A stretch of DNA of 64,000 bases from Paracoccaceae bacterium (GTDB lineage Bacteria; Pseudomonadota; Alphaproteobacteria; Rhodobacterales; Rhodobacteraceae): assembly GCA_026419405.1 (NCBI GenBank), contig JANZZL010000070.1:1-64000 (forward strand), in the 5' to 3' direction. A model generated the notes under the pieces. The model had not been told where the DNA came from and searched no databases. It saw nothing but the letters and a program-made list of their open reading frames with translations. The position numbers were made by a program, and so were the translations under genes. This document shows, in pieces, positions 19,537 through 28,470 of this stretch (positions within the stretch are counted from its first letter, which is position 1; the number at the start of each line of letters is the position of its first letter).

Positions 19537-20376
19537 CTAGTGCGCGAGCAGCACCGGCACCTCGCAGGATTCCAGCATGTTGCGCGTCGCCCCCCCGAGG
19601 ATCGCCTCGCGGAAGCGCGAATGTCCGTAGGCGCCCATCACCACCAGGTCGGCAGCGCGGTCCATCACGTGCCGGCGGATCACGTCCGACACGCGCGGCA
19701 GGGTCCGGGCCAGCACCGAGACCTCGGCGCGCGCGCCGTGCCGGGCGATCATCTGGCTGAGGCGGCCGCCGGGGTCGGAGCGCTCGGGGCCGTGCGCCGG
19801 CGGATCGACCACCACGATGTCCACCAGGGCCGCGCGAACGAGGATCGGCATCGCCTTGCGCACGGCCGAAAGCGCCTCGGCGCTCTCGTTCCAGGCGACC
19901 ACCACGCGCTGGCCGAAGTCGCGCGGCAGATCGGGGCCGGGAACGACCAGCACCGGGGCATGGCCCTCGAAGAGCGCCGCCTCGAGGATCGCCTCGTGCT
20001 CGATCCCGCGCCCCTCGCCGTAGGGCCGGGGCAGCACGACGAGGTCGGAATACTGCGCCCAGTCGCCCACGAGGTTCGCGATTCCGGCAAGCTGCGCGAC
20101 CACCGTCTCGCTGCCCCAGGGCAGGTCCTCGGTCTTCATCCGCGCGGCCACCGCCGCGGCGATGGCCTCGCCCTCCTCCTGCGCGCGGTCGAGTGCCTGC
20201 TGCAGGATCATCGCGTTCGCGCCCGCATAGTAGAAGCCGGTCTGCGTCCGGTCGATTCCAAGGCAGAGGATGTCGAGATGCGCGCCTTCGCGCCGCGCGA
20301 CGGTGATCGCGGGCTCGAGGGTCTGCCTGAGGTCGGCGGGGTCGCTCACGATCGTAAGGACGCTCTTGTAGCCCAT
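19537..20376 (-). CDS. Universal stress protein, tandem UspA domains
   Basis: A 279-residue protein made of two Usp folds. The first is 1-145, starting MGYKSVLTIVSDPADLRQTL; the second, about 155-279, has the nucleotide-binding signature MGAYGHSRFREAILGGATRN and VVVAWNESAEA. Such proteins bind ATP or AMP and respond to stress or anaerobiosis; a usp gene beside ccoN is a known Rhodobacter arrangement. Start ATG 20374-20376 follows AGGAGTGACACCG. An FnrL-like box centred about 62 bases upstream suggests induction under low oxygen. Confidence 0.9.
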   Translation of the reverse strand: MGYKSVLTIVSDPADLRQTLEPAITVARREGAHLDILCLGIDRTQTGFYYAGANAMILQQALDRAQEEGEAIAAAVAARMKTEDLPWGSETVVAQLAGIANLVGDWAQYSDLVVLPRPYGEGRGIEHEAILEAALFEGHAPVLVVPGPDLPRDFGQRVVVAWNESAEALSAVRKAMPILVRAALVDIVVVDPPAHGPERSDPGGRLSQMIARHGARAEVSVLARTLPRVSDVIRRHVMDRAADLVVMGAYGHSRFREAILGGATRNMLESCEVPVLLAH

Positions 20377-20431
20377 CGGTGTCACTCCTGATGACGTTGG
20401 CGGCAGTCTAGGAGGGCCGGGCTGACCGACC

Positions 20432-20445
20432 TTGACCTCGCTCAA
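20432..20445. promoter_or_regulatory. FnrL-like box, uspA-proximal
   Basis: TTGACCTCGCTCAA: two half sites TTGA-N6-TCAA, each half differing from TTGAT/ATCAA at the inner base. It is a plausible weaker FnrL site for the divergent stress-protein gene. Confidence 0.6.
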
Positions 20446-20463
20446 GGCATCTGGCGGCCGGGC

Positions 20464-20477
20464 TTGACCTGAATCAA
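20464..20477. promoter_or_regulatory. FnrL box, ccoN-proximal
   Basis: TTGACCTGAATCAA is one base from the consensus TTGAT-N4-ATCAA. Its centre is about 102 bases before the ccoN ATG; activation from -41.5 would place the ccoN transcript start near 20512. Confidence 0.75.
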
Positions 20478-20572
20478 GGCCGCTCGCGCAGTTCCCGGCG
20501 ATATCGCGACGACGAAACCGCGACCGGGGAAGGGTGGCGCATGCCCCGGATCAGGACGGAGGGACTGGAAAC

Positions 20573-22186
20573 ATGTGGAATTACGTCAAGATCGGCGTGC
20601 TTGGCGTGATCGCGGTCCTGGCCGCGATCGCCGCCAACTTCGCCCGCGATCTTGCCTACCAGGTGCACATGATCATCGTCATGCTGGTGGCGGGCGGGCT
20701 CTTTCTCTGGACGGTGCGGCGCACCGACGAGCCGCTGCCCGCCCCCTCGCCCGGCGATCCGGCGGCCGGCTACATGGACGGCCCGGTGCGCGCGGGGGTG
20801 ATCGCCACCGCCTTCTGGGGCGTGGTCGGCTTCCTCGTCGGCGTCATCATCGCCTTCCAGCTTCCCTTTCCCGCCCTGAACTTCGAATGGGCCGATGGCT
20901 ACCTCAACTTCGGCAAGCTCAGGCCGCTGCACACCTCGGCGGTGATCTTCGCCTTCGGCGGCAACGCGCTGCTGATGTCCACCTTCTACATCGTCCAGCG
21001 GACGAGCGGCGCGCGGCTCTGGGGCGGCAACCTCGCCTGGTTCGTGTTCTGGGGCTACCAGCTCTTCATCGTGCTCGCGGCGACGGGCTACCTGCTGGGG
21101 TCCACCCAGTCGAAGGAATACGCCGAGCCGGAATGGCACGTCGATCTCTGGCTGACCATCGTCTGGGTCGCCTTCCTCGCGGTGTTCCTCGGGACCATCC
21201 TGAAGCGCAGGGAACCCCACATCTACGTGGCCAACTGGTTCCTGCTGAGCTTCATCGTGACCGTGGCGATGCTGCACGTCGTCAACAACCTCGTGGTGCC
21301 GGTCTCGCTGCTGGGGTCGCGGTCGGTCGAGGTCTTCCCCGGCGTGCAGGGCGCGATGGTGCAGTGGTGGTATGGCCACAACGCGGTGGGCTTCTTCCTG
21401 ACCGCGGGCTTCCTGGGCATGATGTACTACTTCGTGCCGAAGCAGGCCGAGCGCCCGGTGTTCAGCTACAAGCTGAGCATCATCCACTTCTGGGCGCTGA
21501 TCTTCCTCTACATCTGGGCCGGCCCGCACCACCTGCACTACACCGCGCTGCCCGACTGGGCCTCGACGCTGGGCATGGTGTTCTCGGTCGTCCTCTGGAT
21601 GCCCTCCTGGGGCGGCATGATCAACGGCCTGATGACCCTCTCGGGCGCCTGGGACAAGCTGCGCACCGACCCGATCATCCGCATGATGGTCGTCTCGATC
21701 GGCTTCTACGGCATGTCCACCTTCGAGGGGCCGATGATGTCGATCCGCGCGGTCAACTCGCTCAGCCACTACACCGACTGGACCATCGGGCACGTGCATT
21801 CCGGCGCGCTCGGCTGGAACGGCATGATCACCTTCGCAGCGCTCTACTTCCTGGTGCCGCGGCTGTGGAACCGCGAGCGGCTCTACTCGCTGTCGCTCGT
21901 CAGCTGGCACTTCTGGCTCGCGACCATCGGCATCGTCCTCTACGCCTCGTCGATGTGGGTGACCGGCATCATGGAAGGCCTGATGTGGCGCGAGGTCGAT
22001 GCCAACGGCTTCCTCGTCAACGCCTTCGCCGACACCGTCAGCGCGAAGTTCCCGATGTACGTGGTCCGGGCGCTGGGCGGGGTCCTCTACCTCGGCGGGG
22101 CGCTCATCATGTGCTGGAACCTCTGGATGACCGTCAGGGCGGCGCCGGCCAGGCAGGCCGTGCCCGCCGCGGTCGCCGCCGAATGA
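20573..22186 (+). CDS. ccoN: cbb3-type cytochrome c oxidase subunit I
   Basis: Catalytic heme-copper subunit, 537 residues with about 12 helices plus an extra N-terminal helix ([20 protein letters not shown]). CuB and heme ligands are visible in [16 protein letters not shown] and the His pair of [15 protein letters not shown]; the preceding IFLYIW Tyr is the cbb3-type cross-linked Tyr position. Low-spin heme ligands lie in [20 protein letters not shown] and [11 protein letters not shown]. High-affinity oxygen reduction coupled to proton pumping. ATG 20573 follows GGACGGAGGG; an upstream in-frame ATG at 20534 would give a non-family extension. Confidence 0.97.
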   Translation: MWNYVKIGVLGVIAVLAAIAANFARDLAYQVHMIIVMLVAGGLFLWTVRRTDEPLPAPSPGDPAAGYMDGPVRAGVIATAFWGVVGFLVGVIIAFQLPFPALNFEWADGYLNFGKLRPLHTSAVIFAFGGNALLMSTFYIVQRTSGARLWGGNLAWFVFWGYQLFIVLAATGYLLGSTQSKEYAEPEWHVDLWLTIVWVAFLAVFLGTILKRREPHIYVANWFLLSFIVTVAMLHVVNNLVVPVSLLGSRSVEVFPGVQGAMVQWWYGHNAVGFFLTAGFLGMMYYFVPKQAERPVFSYKLSIIHFWALIFLYIWAGPHHLHYTALPDWASTLGMVFSVVLWMPSWGGMINGLMTLSGAWDKLRTDPIIRMMVVSIGFYGMSTFEGPMMSIRAVNSLSHYTDWTIGHVHSGALGWNGMITFAALYFLVPRLWNRERLYSLSLVSWHFWLATIGIVLYASSMWVTGIMEGLMWREVDANGFLVNAFADTVSAKFPMYVVRALGGVLYLGGALIMCWNLWMTVRAAPARQAVPAAVAAE

Positions 22187-22198
22187 GGAGGGCCTGAC

Positions 22199-22924
22199 AT
22201 GGCCGTTCTGACGAAACACAAGATCCTCGAGACCAACGCGACCCTCCTTCTGGTCTTCGCCTTCCTCGTGGTCACGATCGGCGGCATCGTCCAGATCGCG
22301 CCGCTGTTCTACCTCGAGAACACGATCGAGAAGGTCGAGGGCATGCGCCCCTACTCGCCGCTGGAGCTCGCGGGGCGCGAGATCTACGTGCGCGAGGGCT
22401 GCTACGTCTGCCACAGCCAGATGATCCGGCCGATGCGCGACGAGGTGGAGCGCTACGGCCACTACAGCCTGGCGGCCGAGTCGATGTACGACCGGCCTTT
22501 CCTGTGGGGGTCCAAGCGCACCGGGCCCGACCTGGCCAGGGTGGGCGGGCGCTACTCGGACGAATGGCACGTCGATCACCTGATCGACCCGCAGTCGGTC
22601 GTGCCCGAGAGCGTGATGCCGAAATACGGCTTCCTGCGCGACCGGAAGATCGAGCCCGCGCAGATCGCCGACCTGATGTCGACGCATGCGCTGCTCGGCG
22701 TGCCCTACACCGAGGAGATGATCCAGAACGCGGCCGCCGACTTCCGCGCGCAGATCGACCCTCTCGGCGACACCTCGGGGCTGCTCGCGCGCTATCCCAA
22801 GGCGCAGGTGAGGAACTTCGACGGCGAGCCCGGCATCTCGGAGATGGATGCGCTGATCGCCTACATGCAGATGCTCGGCACGCTGGTCGACTTCTCGACC
22901 TTCGAGGCCGTGGCGAACCGCTAG
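22199..22924 (+). CDS. ccoO: cbb3-type cytochrome c oxidase subunit II (monoheme)
   Basis: A 241-residue membrane-anchored c-type cytochrome. One N-terminal helix ([20 protein letters not shown]) precedes a periplasmic domain with the heme motif CYVCHSQ and the conserved [20 protein letters not shown]. Methionine ligand candidates lie in [11 protein letters not shown]. It passes electrons from CcoP to CcoN. Starts 12 bases after ccoN with GAGGAGGG upstream. Confidence 0.97.
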   Translation: MAVLTKHKILETNATLLLVFAFLVVTIGGIVQIAPLFYLENTIEKVEGMRPYSPLELAGREIYVREGCYVCHSQMIRPMRDEVERYGHYSLAAESMYDRPFLWGSKRTGPDLARVGGRYSDEWHVDHLIDPQSVVPESVMPKYGFLRDRKIEPAQIADLMSTHALLGVPYTEEMIQNAAADFRAQIDPLGDTSGLLARYPKAQVRNFDGEPGISEMDALIAYMQMLGTLVDFSTFEAVANR

Positions 22925-22934
22925 GGAGGCTGCG

Positions 22935-23132
22935 ATGGAGACCTACTCCGCCCTGCGCGCCTTCGCCGACAGCTGGGCCCTGCTTGCGCTCTTCGCGTTC
23001 TTCGTCGGCGTCATCCTCTGGGTGATGCGCCCCGGATCGAACGCCATCCACCGCGACAGTGCCGGGATCCCGTTCCGGCACGAGGACGAACCCGCCCCGG
23101 CCAAGGCCGGCCACGAGGAGGCGCGGACATGA
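22935..23132 (+). CDS. ccoQ: cbb3-type oxidase subunit CcoQ (FixQ)
   Basis: A 65-residue single-helix protein ([20 protein letters not shown], continuing ILWVM) with a charged cytosolic tail, typical CcoQ. It stabilises the assembled oxidase in relatives. Start follows TAGGGAGG; its stop overlaps the ccoP start in ATGA. Confidence 0.95.
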   Translation: METYSALRAFADSWALLALFAFFVGVILWVMRPGSNAIHRDSAGIPFRHEDEPAPAKAGHEEART

Positions 23133-24010
23133 CCGCCGAGAACAGGACCCCCCAGGAGCAGATCGAGACGACGGGCCACGTCTGGGACGACGACCTGAGG
23201 GAATACAACAACCCGCTGCCGCGCTGGTGGCTCTGGACCTTCTACCTGACGATCATCTGGGGGATCGGCTACACGATCGCCTATCCGGCCTGGCCGCTGA
23301 TCACCCAGGCCACGCCGGGGCTGCTCGGCTATTCGACCCGCGCCGAGGTGGCGGCCGAGATCGCCCGCGTCCAGGCCGCCAACGCCCCGATCGAGCAGCG
23401 GCTGGTCGAGACCGAGCTGACTTCGGTCGCGGCGGACCCCGAGCTGCACCAGTTCGCGCTGAACGCCGGCGCGGCCGTGTTCCGCACCAACTGCGCCCAG
23501 TGCCACGGCGCCGGGGCAGGGGGGGTGCAGGCCTCGGGCTATCCGAACCTGCTCGACGACGACTGGCTCTGGGGCGGCGACATCGAGGCGATCGCCTTCA
23601 CCGTGCGGCACGGCATCCGCAACGCGACCGATCCCGACGCGCGCTTCTCGGAGATGCCGGCCTTCGCCCAGGTGCTCTCGGCAGACGAGATCGCCCAGGT
23701 CACCGAGCACGTCCTTGCGCTGTCGGGCCAGGAGCATGACGCCGCGCTCGCCGCGCAGGGGGCGCCGCTCTTCCTCGACAACTGCGCCTCCTGCCACGGC
23801 GAGGCCGGCGAGGGGATGCGCGACCTCGGCGCGCCGCGCCTCAACGACGCGATCTGGCTCTACGGCGGGTCGCGCGAGGCGATCGCCGCGCAGATCGCGG
23901 CGCCGCGCAACGGGGTGATGCCGAACTGGGGCGACCGCCTCTCCGAGGCCCAGATCCGGGCCGTGGCGACCTACGTGCACGGGCTCGGCGGCGGCGAGAC
24001 GCTGCAGTGA
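23129..24010 (+). CDS. ccoP: cbb3-type cytochrome c oxidase subunit III (diheme)
   Basis: A 293-residue protein. The cytosolic N-terminus [20 protein letters not shown] is diagnostic for CcoP. One helix follows (about 37-57), then two c-type heme domains with CAQCHG (about 124) and CASCHG (about 218). It accepts electrons from soluble or anchored cytochromes such as cytochrome cy. Last gene of ccoNOQP; a GC-rich hairpin follows. Confidence 0.97.
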   Translation: MTAENRTPQEQIETTGHVWDDDLREYNNPLPRWWLWTFYLTIIWGIGYTIAYPAWPLITQATPGLLGYSTRAEVAAEIARVQAANAPIEQRLVETELTSVAADPELHQFALNAGAAVFRTNCAQCHGAGAGGVQASGYPNLLDDDWLWGGDIEAIAFTVRHGIRNATDPDARFSEMPAFAQVLSADEIAQVTEHVLALSGQEHDAALAAQGAPLFLDNCASCHGEAGEGMRDLGAPRLNDAIWLYGGSREAIAAQIAAPRNGVMPNWGDRLSEAQIRAVATYVHGLGGGETLQ

Positions 24011-24023
24011 GCTGAGCGAGCTA

Positions 24024-24043
24024 CCGGCGGCGCGAGCCGCCGG
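24024..24043 (+). terminator. Hairpin after ccoP
   Basis: CCGGCGGC-GCGA-GCCGCCGG forms a perfect 8-bp stem with a GNRA-type loop 13 bases after the ccoP stop. No T-run follows, so it may attenuate transcription or stabilise the 3' end of the mRNA rather than act as a strict intrinsic terminator. Confidence 0.6.
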
Positions 24044-24126
24044 CAGAACGGCCCCGGCCCCCCCGTCCTGTTCGCGCGTTTCCAGGGGGGCGCCGGGGCC
24101 GCGCAGTTCCGCGACGTGGCGTGATC

Positions 24127-24140
24127 TTGATGCAGGTCAA
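24127..24140. promoter_or_regulatory. FnrL box upstream of ccoG
   Basis: TTGATGCAGGTCAA differs from TTGAT-N4-ATCAA at one base. Centred about 70 bases before the ccoG GTG, it implies that the assembly genes ccoGHIS have their own low-oxygen promoter, separate from ccoNOQP. Confidence 0.8.
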
Positions 24141-24203
24141 GGCGACGCGGCGGTTCCGCGTGCCAGACACCCCCTGCGCAACAGGACAACCGGAGTCCGC
24201 CCC

Positions 24204-25622
24204 GTGACGACGGCCGACACCCAGGAGCCCAGGCTCTACGCCGCCCGCGAGCCCGTCTTTCCCCGCCGGGTGAAGGGGCGTTTCCGCACACTCAAGTGGT
24301 GGATCATGGGCGTGACCCTCGGCATCTACTACGTCACGCCGTGGATCCGCTGGGACCGCGGCCCCAACCTGCCCGACCAGGCGGTTCTGGTCGATCTCGC
24401 CAACCGGCGGTTCTTCTTCTTCATGATCGAGATCTGGCCGCACGAGTTCTACTTCGTCGCGGGCCTTCTCATCATGGCGGGGCTCGGGCTGTTCCTGTTC
24501 ACCTCGGCGCTCGGCCGGGTCTGGTGCGGCTATGCCTGCCCGCAGACGGTGTGGACCGACCTCTTCATTCTCGTCGAACGCTGGATCGAGGGCGACCGCA
24601 ACGCGCGCGTGCGGCTCTGGCACCAGAAGTGGGATGCCCGCAAGACGCGGCTCAGGCTCGTCAAGTGGACCGTCTGGCTGCTGATCGCGCTGGCCACCGG
24701 CGGCGCCTGGGTGTTTTACTTCACCGACGCGCCGACGCTGCTGCGCAACCTGTTGACCGGCAGCGCCCATCCGATCGCCTACACCACGGTCGCGGTGCTG
24801 ACCGCGACGACCTTCTTCTTCGGCGGCTTCTTCCGCGAGCAGATCTGCATCTACGCCTGCCCCTGGCCGCGCATCCAGGCCGCGATGATGGACGAGGACA
24901 CGCTGACCATCGGCTACCGCGTCTGGCGGGGCGAGCCGCGGGGCAAGCTCGGCACGCCCGGCGCGGGCGACTGCATCGACTGCAAGGCCTGCGTCAACGT
25001 CTGCCCGATGGGCATCGACATCCGCAACGGCCAGCAGCTTGCCTGCATCACCTGCGCGCTCTGCATCGATGCCTGCGACGACGTGATGGCGAAGATCGGC
25101 AGGCCGCGCGGCCTGATCGACTACCTCGCCCTCAGCGACGAGGCGCGCGAGCGCGCGGGCAAGCCGCCGCGCAGCGCATGGCGCCACATCCTGCGGCCAC
25201 GCACGCTGCTCTACACCGCGCTCTACGCGGCCGTGGGCATCGCGCTTGTCGTCGCCCTGTTCCTCAGGCAGGAGATCGACATGACGGTCGCGCCGGTGCG
25301 CAACCCGACCTTCGTCCTCCTCTCGGACGGTTCGGTACGCAACACCTACGACGTGCGGCTGAGGAACATGAACCTCGAGGACCGCACCTTCCGCCTCTCG
25401 CTCACCTCCGACGCGCTGCTGCGCATCGAGCTCGAGGGCACGGAGGAGCTGACCGTGGAGGTGCCGGCGAACCAGATGGTGCTGCAGCGCGTCTACGTGA
25501 TCGCCCCGGCGGGGACGCCGGCCGCCGAGGCGCATCGCACCGGGCTGAGGCTCTGGGTCGAGGATCTGACCAGCACCGATCGGGCCTACCGGGACACGAC
25601 CTTCAACGGCAGGGGCGAGTGA
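24204..25622 (+). CDS. ccoG: cbb3 oxidase assembly protein CcoG (FixG/RdxB), membrane ferredoxin-like
   Basis: A 472-residue integral membrane Fe-S protein. Membrane helices carry WCGYACPQTVW and ICIYACPWPR cysteine motifs in the first half. Two 4Fe-4S motifs follow: CIDCKACVNVCPMGIDI and CITCALCIDACDD. A C-terminal periplasmic Ig-like domain occupies about 380-470. Proposed to reduce copper for delivery to CcoN. GTG start with CCGGAG upstream. First gene of ccoGHIS. Confidence 0.96.
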   Translation: MTTADTQEPRLYAAREPVFPRRVKGRFRTLKWWIMGVTLGIYYVTPWIRWDRGPNLPDQAVLVDLANRRFFFFMIEIWPHEFYFVAGLLIMAGLGLFLFTSALGRVWCGYACPQTVWTDLFILVERWIEGDRNARVRLWHQKWDARKTRLRLVKWTVWLLIALATGGAWVFYFTDAPTLLRNLLTGSAHPIAYTTVAVLTATTFFFGGFFREQICIYACPWPRIQAAMMDEDTLTIGYRVWRGEPRGKLGTPGAGDCIDCKACVNVCPMGIDIRNGQQLACITCALCIDACDDVMAKIGRPRGLIDYLALSDEARERAGKPPRSAWRHILRPRTLLYTALYAAVGIALVVALFLRQEIDMTVAPVRNPTFVLLSDGSVRNTYDVRLRNMNLEDRTFRLSLTSDALLRIELEGTEELTVEVPANQMVLQRVYVIAPAGTPAAEAHRTGLRLWVEDLTSTDRAYRDTTFNGRGE

Positions 25623-25623
25623 C

Positions 25624-26082
25624 ATGCAGCGGGAATTGACCGGACGCCACGTCTTCCTGATCACAGCGGGGGCCTTCGCGGTCATCATCGGGGCGAACCT
25701 CGTGCTCGCCTGGCAAGCGGTGGCCACCTTCCCAGGCATCGAGGTGCGCAACGGCTACGTCGCGAGCCAGCGCTTCGAGGCCGACCGGCGCGCGCAGGAG
25801 GCGCTCGGCTGGACCGCCGAGACGCGGCTTGCCGGCGGGGTGCTCTCGGTCCGCTTCACCGGGCCCGACGGCGGGCCGGCGCCGGTCGCCTCGGTCGAGG
25901 GGCTGCTCGGCCGGGCGACCTCGGCCGCCGACGACCGGGTGCCGGCCTTCGTCCGCACCGGCCCCGCCACCTTCGAGGCGCCGGCCGCGCTTCCCCGCGG
26001 GCAGTGGGTGCTGCACCTCTCGGCGAAGGCAACCGACGGCACCGCCTTCCGCCAGCGGGTCCAGGTGACGGTGCGCGAATGA
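25624..26082 (+). CDS. ccoH: cbb3 oxidase assembly protein CcoH (FixH)
   Basis: A 152-residue single-pass membrane protein. The helix near 12-32 (VFLITAGAFAVIIGANLVLA) precedes a conserved periplasmic part including NGYVASQRFEADRRAQEALG. Needed for early assembly of the cbb3 complex in relatives. Starts one base after the ccoG stop and overlaps ccoI by ATGA. Confidence 0.94.
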   Translation: MQRELTGRHVFLITAGAFAVIIGANLVLAWQAVATFPGIEVRNGYVASQRFEADRRAQEALGWTAETRLAGGVLSVRFTGPDGGPAPVASVEGLLGRATSAADDRVPAFVRTGPATFEAPAALPRGQWVLHLSAKATDGTAFRQRVQVTVRE

Positions 26083-28262
26083 CCGACCTCTCGGCCTGCC
26101 CCGCCTGCGCGGCCGGCCCGGCCGCAGCCGAGGTGGCCCGCGCGGCGCAGCGCGCGGAACCGGCGCGGCTCATGCTTTCGGTGCCCGGCGCGCATTGCGC
26201 GGCCTGCATCGCCACGCTCGAGGAAGGGCTCGCGCGCGTGCCCGGCGTGCGGTCCGCCCGCGTCAACCTCACGCTGCGGCGCGTCGCCGTCGAGGCCGAA
26301 CCCTGGGTGACGGCGGCCGACCTCATCCCGGCCGCGGCGCGGCTCGGCTATCAGGCGCACGAGCTCGATGCCGGGATGCTCGCCGCCAGCGAGACCGACG
26401 CCGAGGGGCGCGACCTGCTGATGCGCCTGGCCGTGGCCTTCTTCGCGATGATGAACGTCATGCTGCTCTCGGTCGCCGTCTGGTCGGGCGCCGAGGCGGC
26501 GACGCGCGACCTCTTCCACTGGATATCGGGTGCGATCGCGCTGCCGACAGTCGCCTTCTCGGGCCAGCCCTTCTTCCGCTCGGCCTGGGGCGCGCTGCGG
26601 CAGTGGCGCGCCAACATGGACGTGCCGATCTCGCTCGCGCTGGTGCTTGCCTCGACGGTCTCGCTATTCGAGACGGTCCACTCCGGCCGGCACGCCTACT
26701 TCGACGCGGTGGTGATGCTGACCTTCTTCCTGCTTGGCGGCCGCTATCTCGACCATCGCACGCGCGCCGCGGCGCGCTCGGCCGCGCGCGAGCTCGCTGC
26801 GCTCGAGGTGCCGCGCGCGCTCCGGCTGAGCGAGGGGCAGGAGACGGTCGTGCCCGTGGCCGACCTGCGCCCCGGCGACCTCGTGCGCGTTCTGCCGGGG
26901 GCGAGGGTTCCGGCCGACGGCATGGTGGAGGAGGGGACAAGCGAGATCGACCGGTCGCTGCTGACCGGCGAGACCCTGCCCGCCTTCGCCGGGCGGGGCA
27001 CGCGGCTGATGGCGGGCGAGGTGAACCTGACCGGCCCGCTGACCCTGCGCGTGACCGCCGCGGGGCGCGACAGCGCGCTGAGCCGGATCGCCGACCTCGT
27101 GGCCGTGGCCGAGGCCGGGCGGGGACGCTTCCGCTCGATCTCGGACCGCGCGGTGCGCTTCTACACGCCCTTCGTCCACTCGGCCGCCTTCCTGACCTTC
27201 CTCGGCTGGTTCTGGTCCACGGCCGACCTCAGGCTCTCGCTCAACACCGCCGCGGCCGTGCTGATCATCACCTGCCCCTGCGCGCTGGGGCTCGCCGTGC
27301 CGGCGGTGCTGACCGCCGCCTCGGGGCGGCTGTTCCGCGCCGGGCTGCTGGTCAAGGACGGCACCGCGCTCGAACGGCTGGCCGAGGTGGATACGGTCGT
27401 CTTCGACAAGACCGGCACGCTCACCCTCGGCCGCCCCGAACCCACGAACCACGCAGCCCATCCGCAGCGGGTGCGGGAGCTGGCGCTGGCCCTTGCCCGG
27501 GGCTCGGCGCATCCGCTGGCGCGGGCGCTGGCCGAGGCGCTCGCGGCGGAAGGCGTTCGGCCCGCCGCGGTCGAGGCCCTGCACGAGGTGCCGGGCCACG
27601 GGGTCGAGGCGACCTTCCGCGGCCAGAGGGTGCGCTTCGGCCGCGCCGCCTGGGTCGGGGCGCCCGGGGAGGCGGGAAGCAGCACCGCCGCCTGGCTGCG
27701 CGCGGGCGACGGCCCGGCGCTGCGTTTCACCTTCGCCGACAGCCTGCGCCCCGGCGCGGCGGACCTGGTGGCCGCCCTGACCGCCGCCGGCCGGGAGGTT
27801 CACCTGCTGTCGGGCGATGCCGAGGGCCCGGTCGCCGATCTGGCCGCCCGGCTGGGGATCGCCCGCTTCCGCGCCGGCGTCCTGCCCGAGGAGAAGGCGG
27901 CCGAGGTCACCCGCCTGAAGGCCGCCGGGCGCCGCGTGCTGATGGTGGGCGACGGGCTCAACGACACCGCGGCGCTGGCCGCGGCGCATGTCTCGATCTC
28001 GCCCGCGAGCGCGCTCGACGCCGCGCGCACCGCCTCGGACGTGGTGCTGATCGGCCAGTCGCTCGCCCCGGTGGCCGAGGCGCTGGCGGTGGCGCGCCGG
28101 GCGGTGGGCCTGATGCGGGGCAACATCGTCATCTCGAACCTCTACAACCTGGTGGCGGTGCCCGTCGCCGTTCTGGGCCATGCGACGCCGCTGGCCGCGG
28201 CGATCGCGATGTCGGCCTCGTCGATCACCGTCACCCTGAATGCGCTGCGGCTGCGGAGGTAG
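26079..28262 (+). CDS. ccoI: Copper-exporting P1B-type ATPase for cbb3 assembly (CcoI/FixI)
   Basis: A 727-residue heavy-metal P-type ATPase. The N-terminus has a Cys-rich segment (CPACAAG) and an HMA metal-binding motif (GAHCAACI). The transmembrane metal site is ITCPCALGLAVP, the phosphorylation site VFDKTGTLTLG, and the hinge VGDGLNDTAAL. Supplies copper to the periplasm for CcoN CuB insertion. ATG chosen because it overlaps the ccoH stop and gives the family N-terminus. Confidence 0.96.
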   Translation: MTDLSACPACAAGPAAAEVARAAQRAEPARLMLSVPGAHCAACIATLEEGLARVPGVRSARVNLTLRRVAVEAEPWVTAADLIPAAARLGYQAHELDAGMLAASETDAEGRDLLMRLAVAFFAMMNVMLLSVAVWSGAEAATRDLFHWISGAIALPTVAFSGQPFFRSAWGALRQWRANMDVPISLALVLASTVSLFETVHSGRHAYFDAVVMLTFFLLGGRYLDHRTRAAARSAARELAALEVPRALRLSEGQETVVPVADLRPGDLVRVLPGARVPADGMVEEGTSEIDRSLLTGETLPAFAGRGTRLMAGEVNLTGPLTLRVTAAGRDSALSRIADLVAVAEAGRGRFRSISDRAVRFYTPFVHSAAFLTFLGWFWSTADLRLSLNTAAAVLIITCPCALGLAVPAVLTAASGRLFRAGLLVKDGTALERLAEVDTVVFDKTGTLTLGRPEPTNHAAHPQRVRELALALARGSAHPLARALAEALAAEGVRPAAVEALHEVPGHGVEATFRGQRVRFGRAAWVGAPGEAGSSTAAWLRAGDGPALRFTFADSLRPGAADLVAALTAAGREVHLLSGDAEGPVADLAARLGIARFRAGVLPEEKAAEVTRLKAAGRRVLMVGDGLNDTAALAAAHVSISPASALDAARTASDVVLIGQSLAPVAEALAVARRAVGLMRGNIVISNLYNLVAVPVAVLGHATPLAAAIAMSASSITVTLNALRLRR

Positions 28263-28264
28263 GC

Positions 28265-28423
28265 ATGGAAGTCCTTTCGCTGCTGATCCCGGTCTCGCTC
28301 GGCCTCGGCGGGCTGGGGCTCCTCGCCTTCGTCTGGGCGATGCGGACGCACCAGTTCGACGACCCCGAGGGCGACGCCCGCCGGATCCTCGACGACCGCT
28401 GGGACGACCGCCCGCGCGACTGA
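28265..28423 (+). CDS. ccoS: cbb3 oxidase maturation protein CcoS (FixS)
   Basis: A 52-residue single-helix protein, starting two bases after ccoI. The helix (SLLIPVSLGLGGLGLLAFVW) is followed by the conserved THQFDDPEGDARRIL. Required for cofactor insertion into the oxidase in related species. Too short for many ORF cut-offs, but the sequence match to the family is clear. Confidence 0.95.
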   Translation: MEVLSLLIPVSLGLGGLGLLAFVWAMRTHQFDDPEGDARRILDDRWDDRPRD

Positions 28424-28453
28424 GCGCGACTGAGCGCGACGGAGCCCGACTGA
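28414..28453. repeat. Short 10-bp direct repeats at the ccoS 3' end
   Basis: Three to four imperfect copies of GCGCGACTGA run through the ccoS stop codon and just beyond, each copy carrying a TGA. Probably slippage-derived. Confidence 0.7.
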
Positions 28454-28470
28454 GGCGGCGCCGGCCTCAG
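28450..28470. terminator. Hairpin between convergent ccoS and D,D-carboxypeptidase genes
   Basis: CTGAGGC-GGCGCCG-GCCTCAG is a perfect 7-bp stem lying at the end of both convergent genes and including the stop codon of the carboxypeptidase. It could serve as a bidirectional transcript end. No T-run is visible. Confidence 0.5.

Noticed and set aside
24024-24043. The ccoP hairpin as a recombination or attachment site
   Set aside because: It is a simple GC-rich stem directly after an operon end, with no second copy or integrase.
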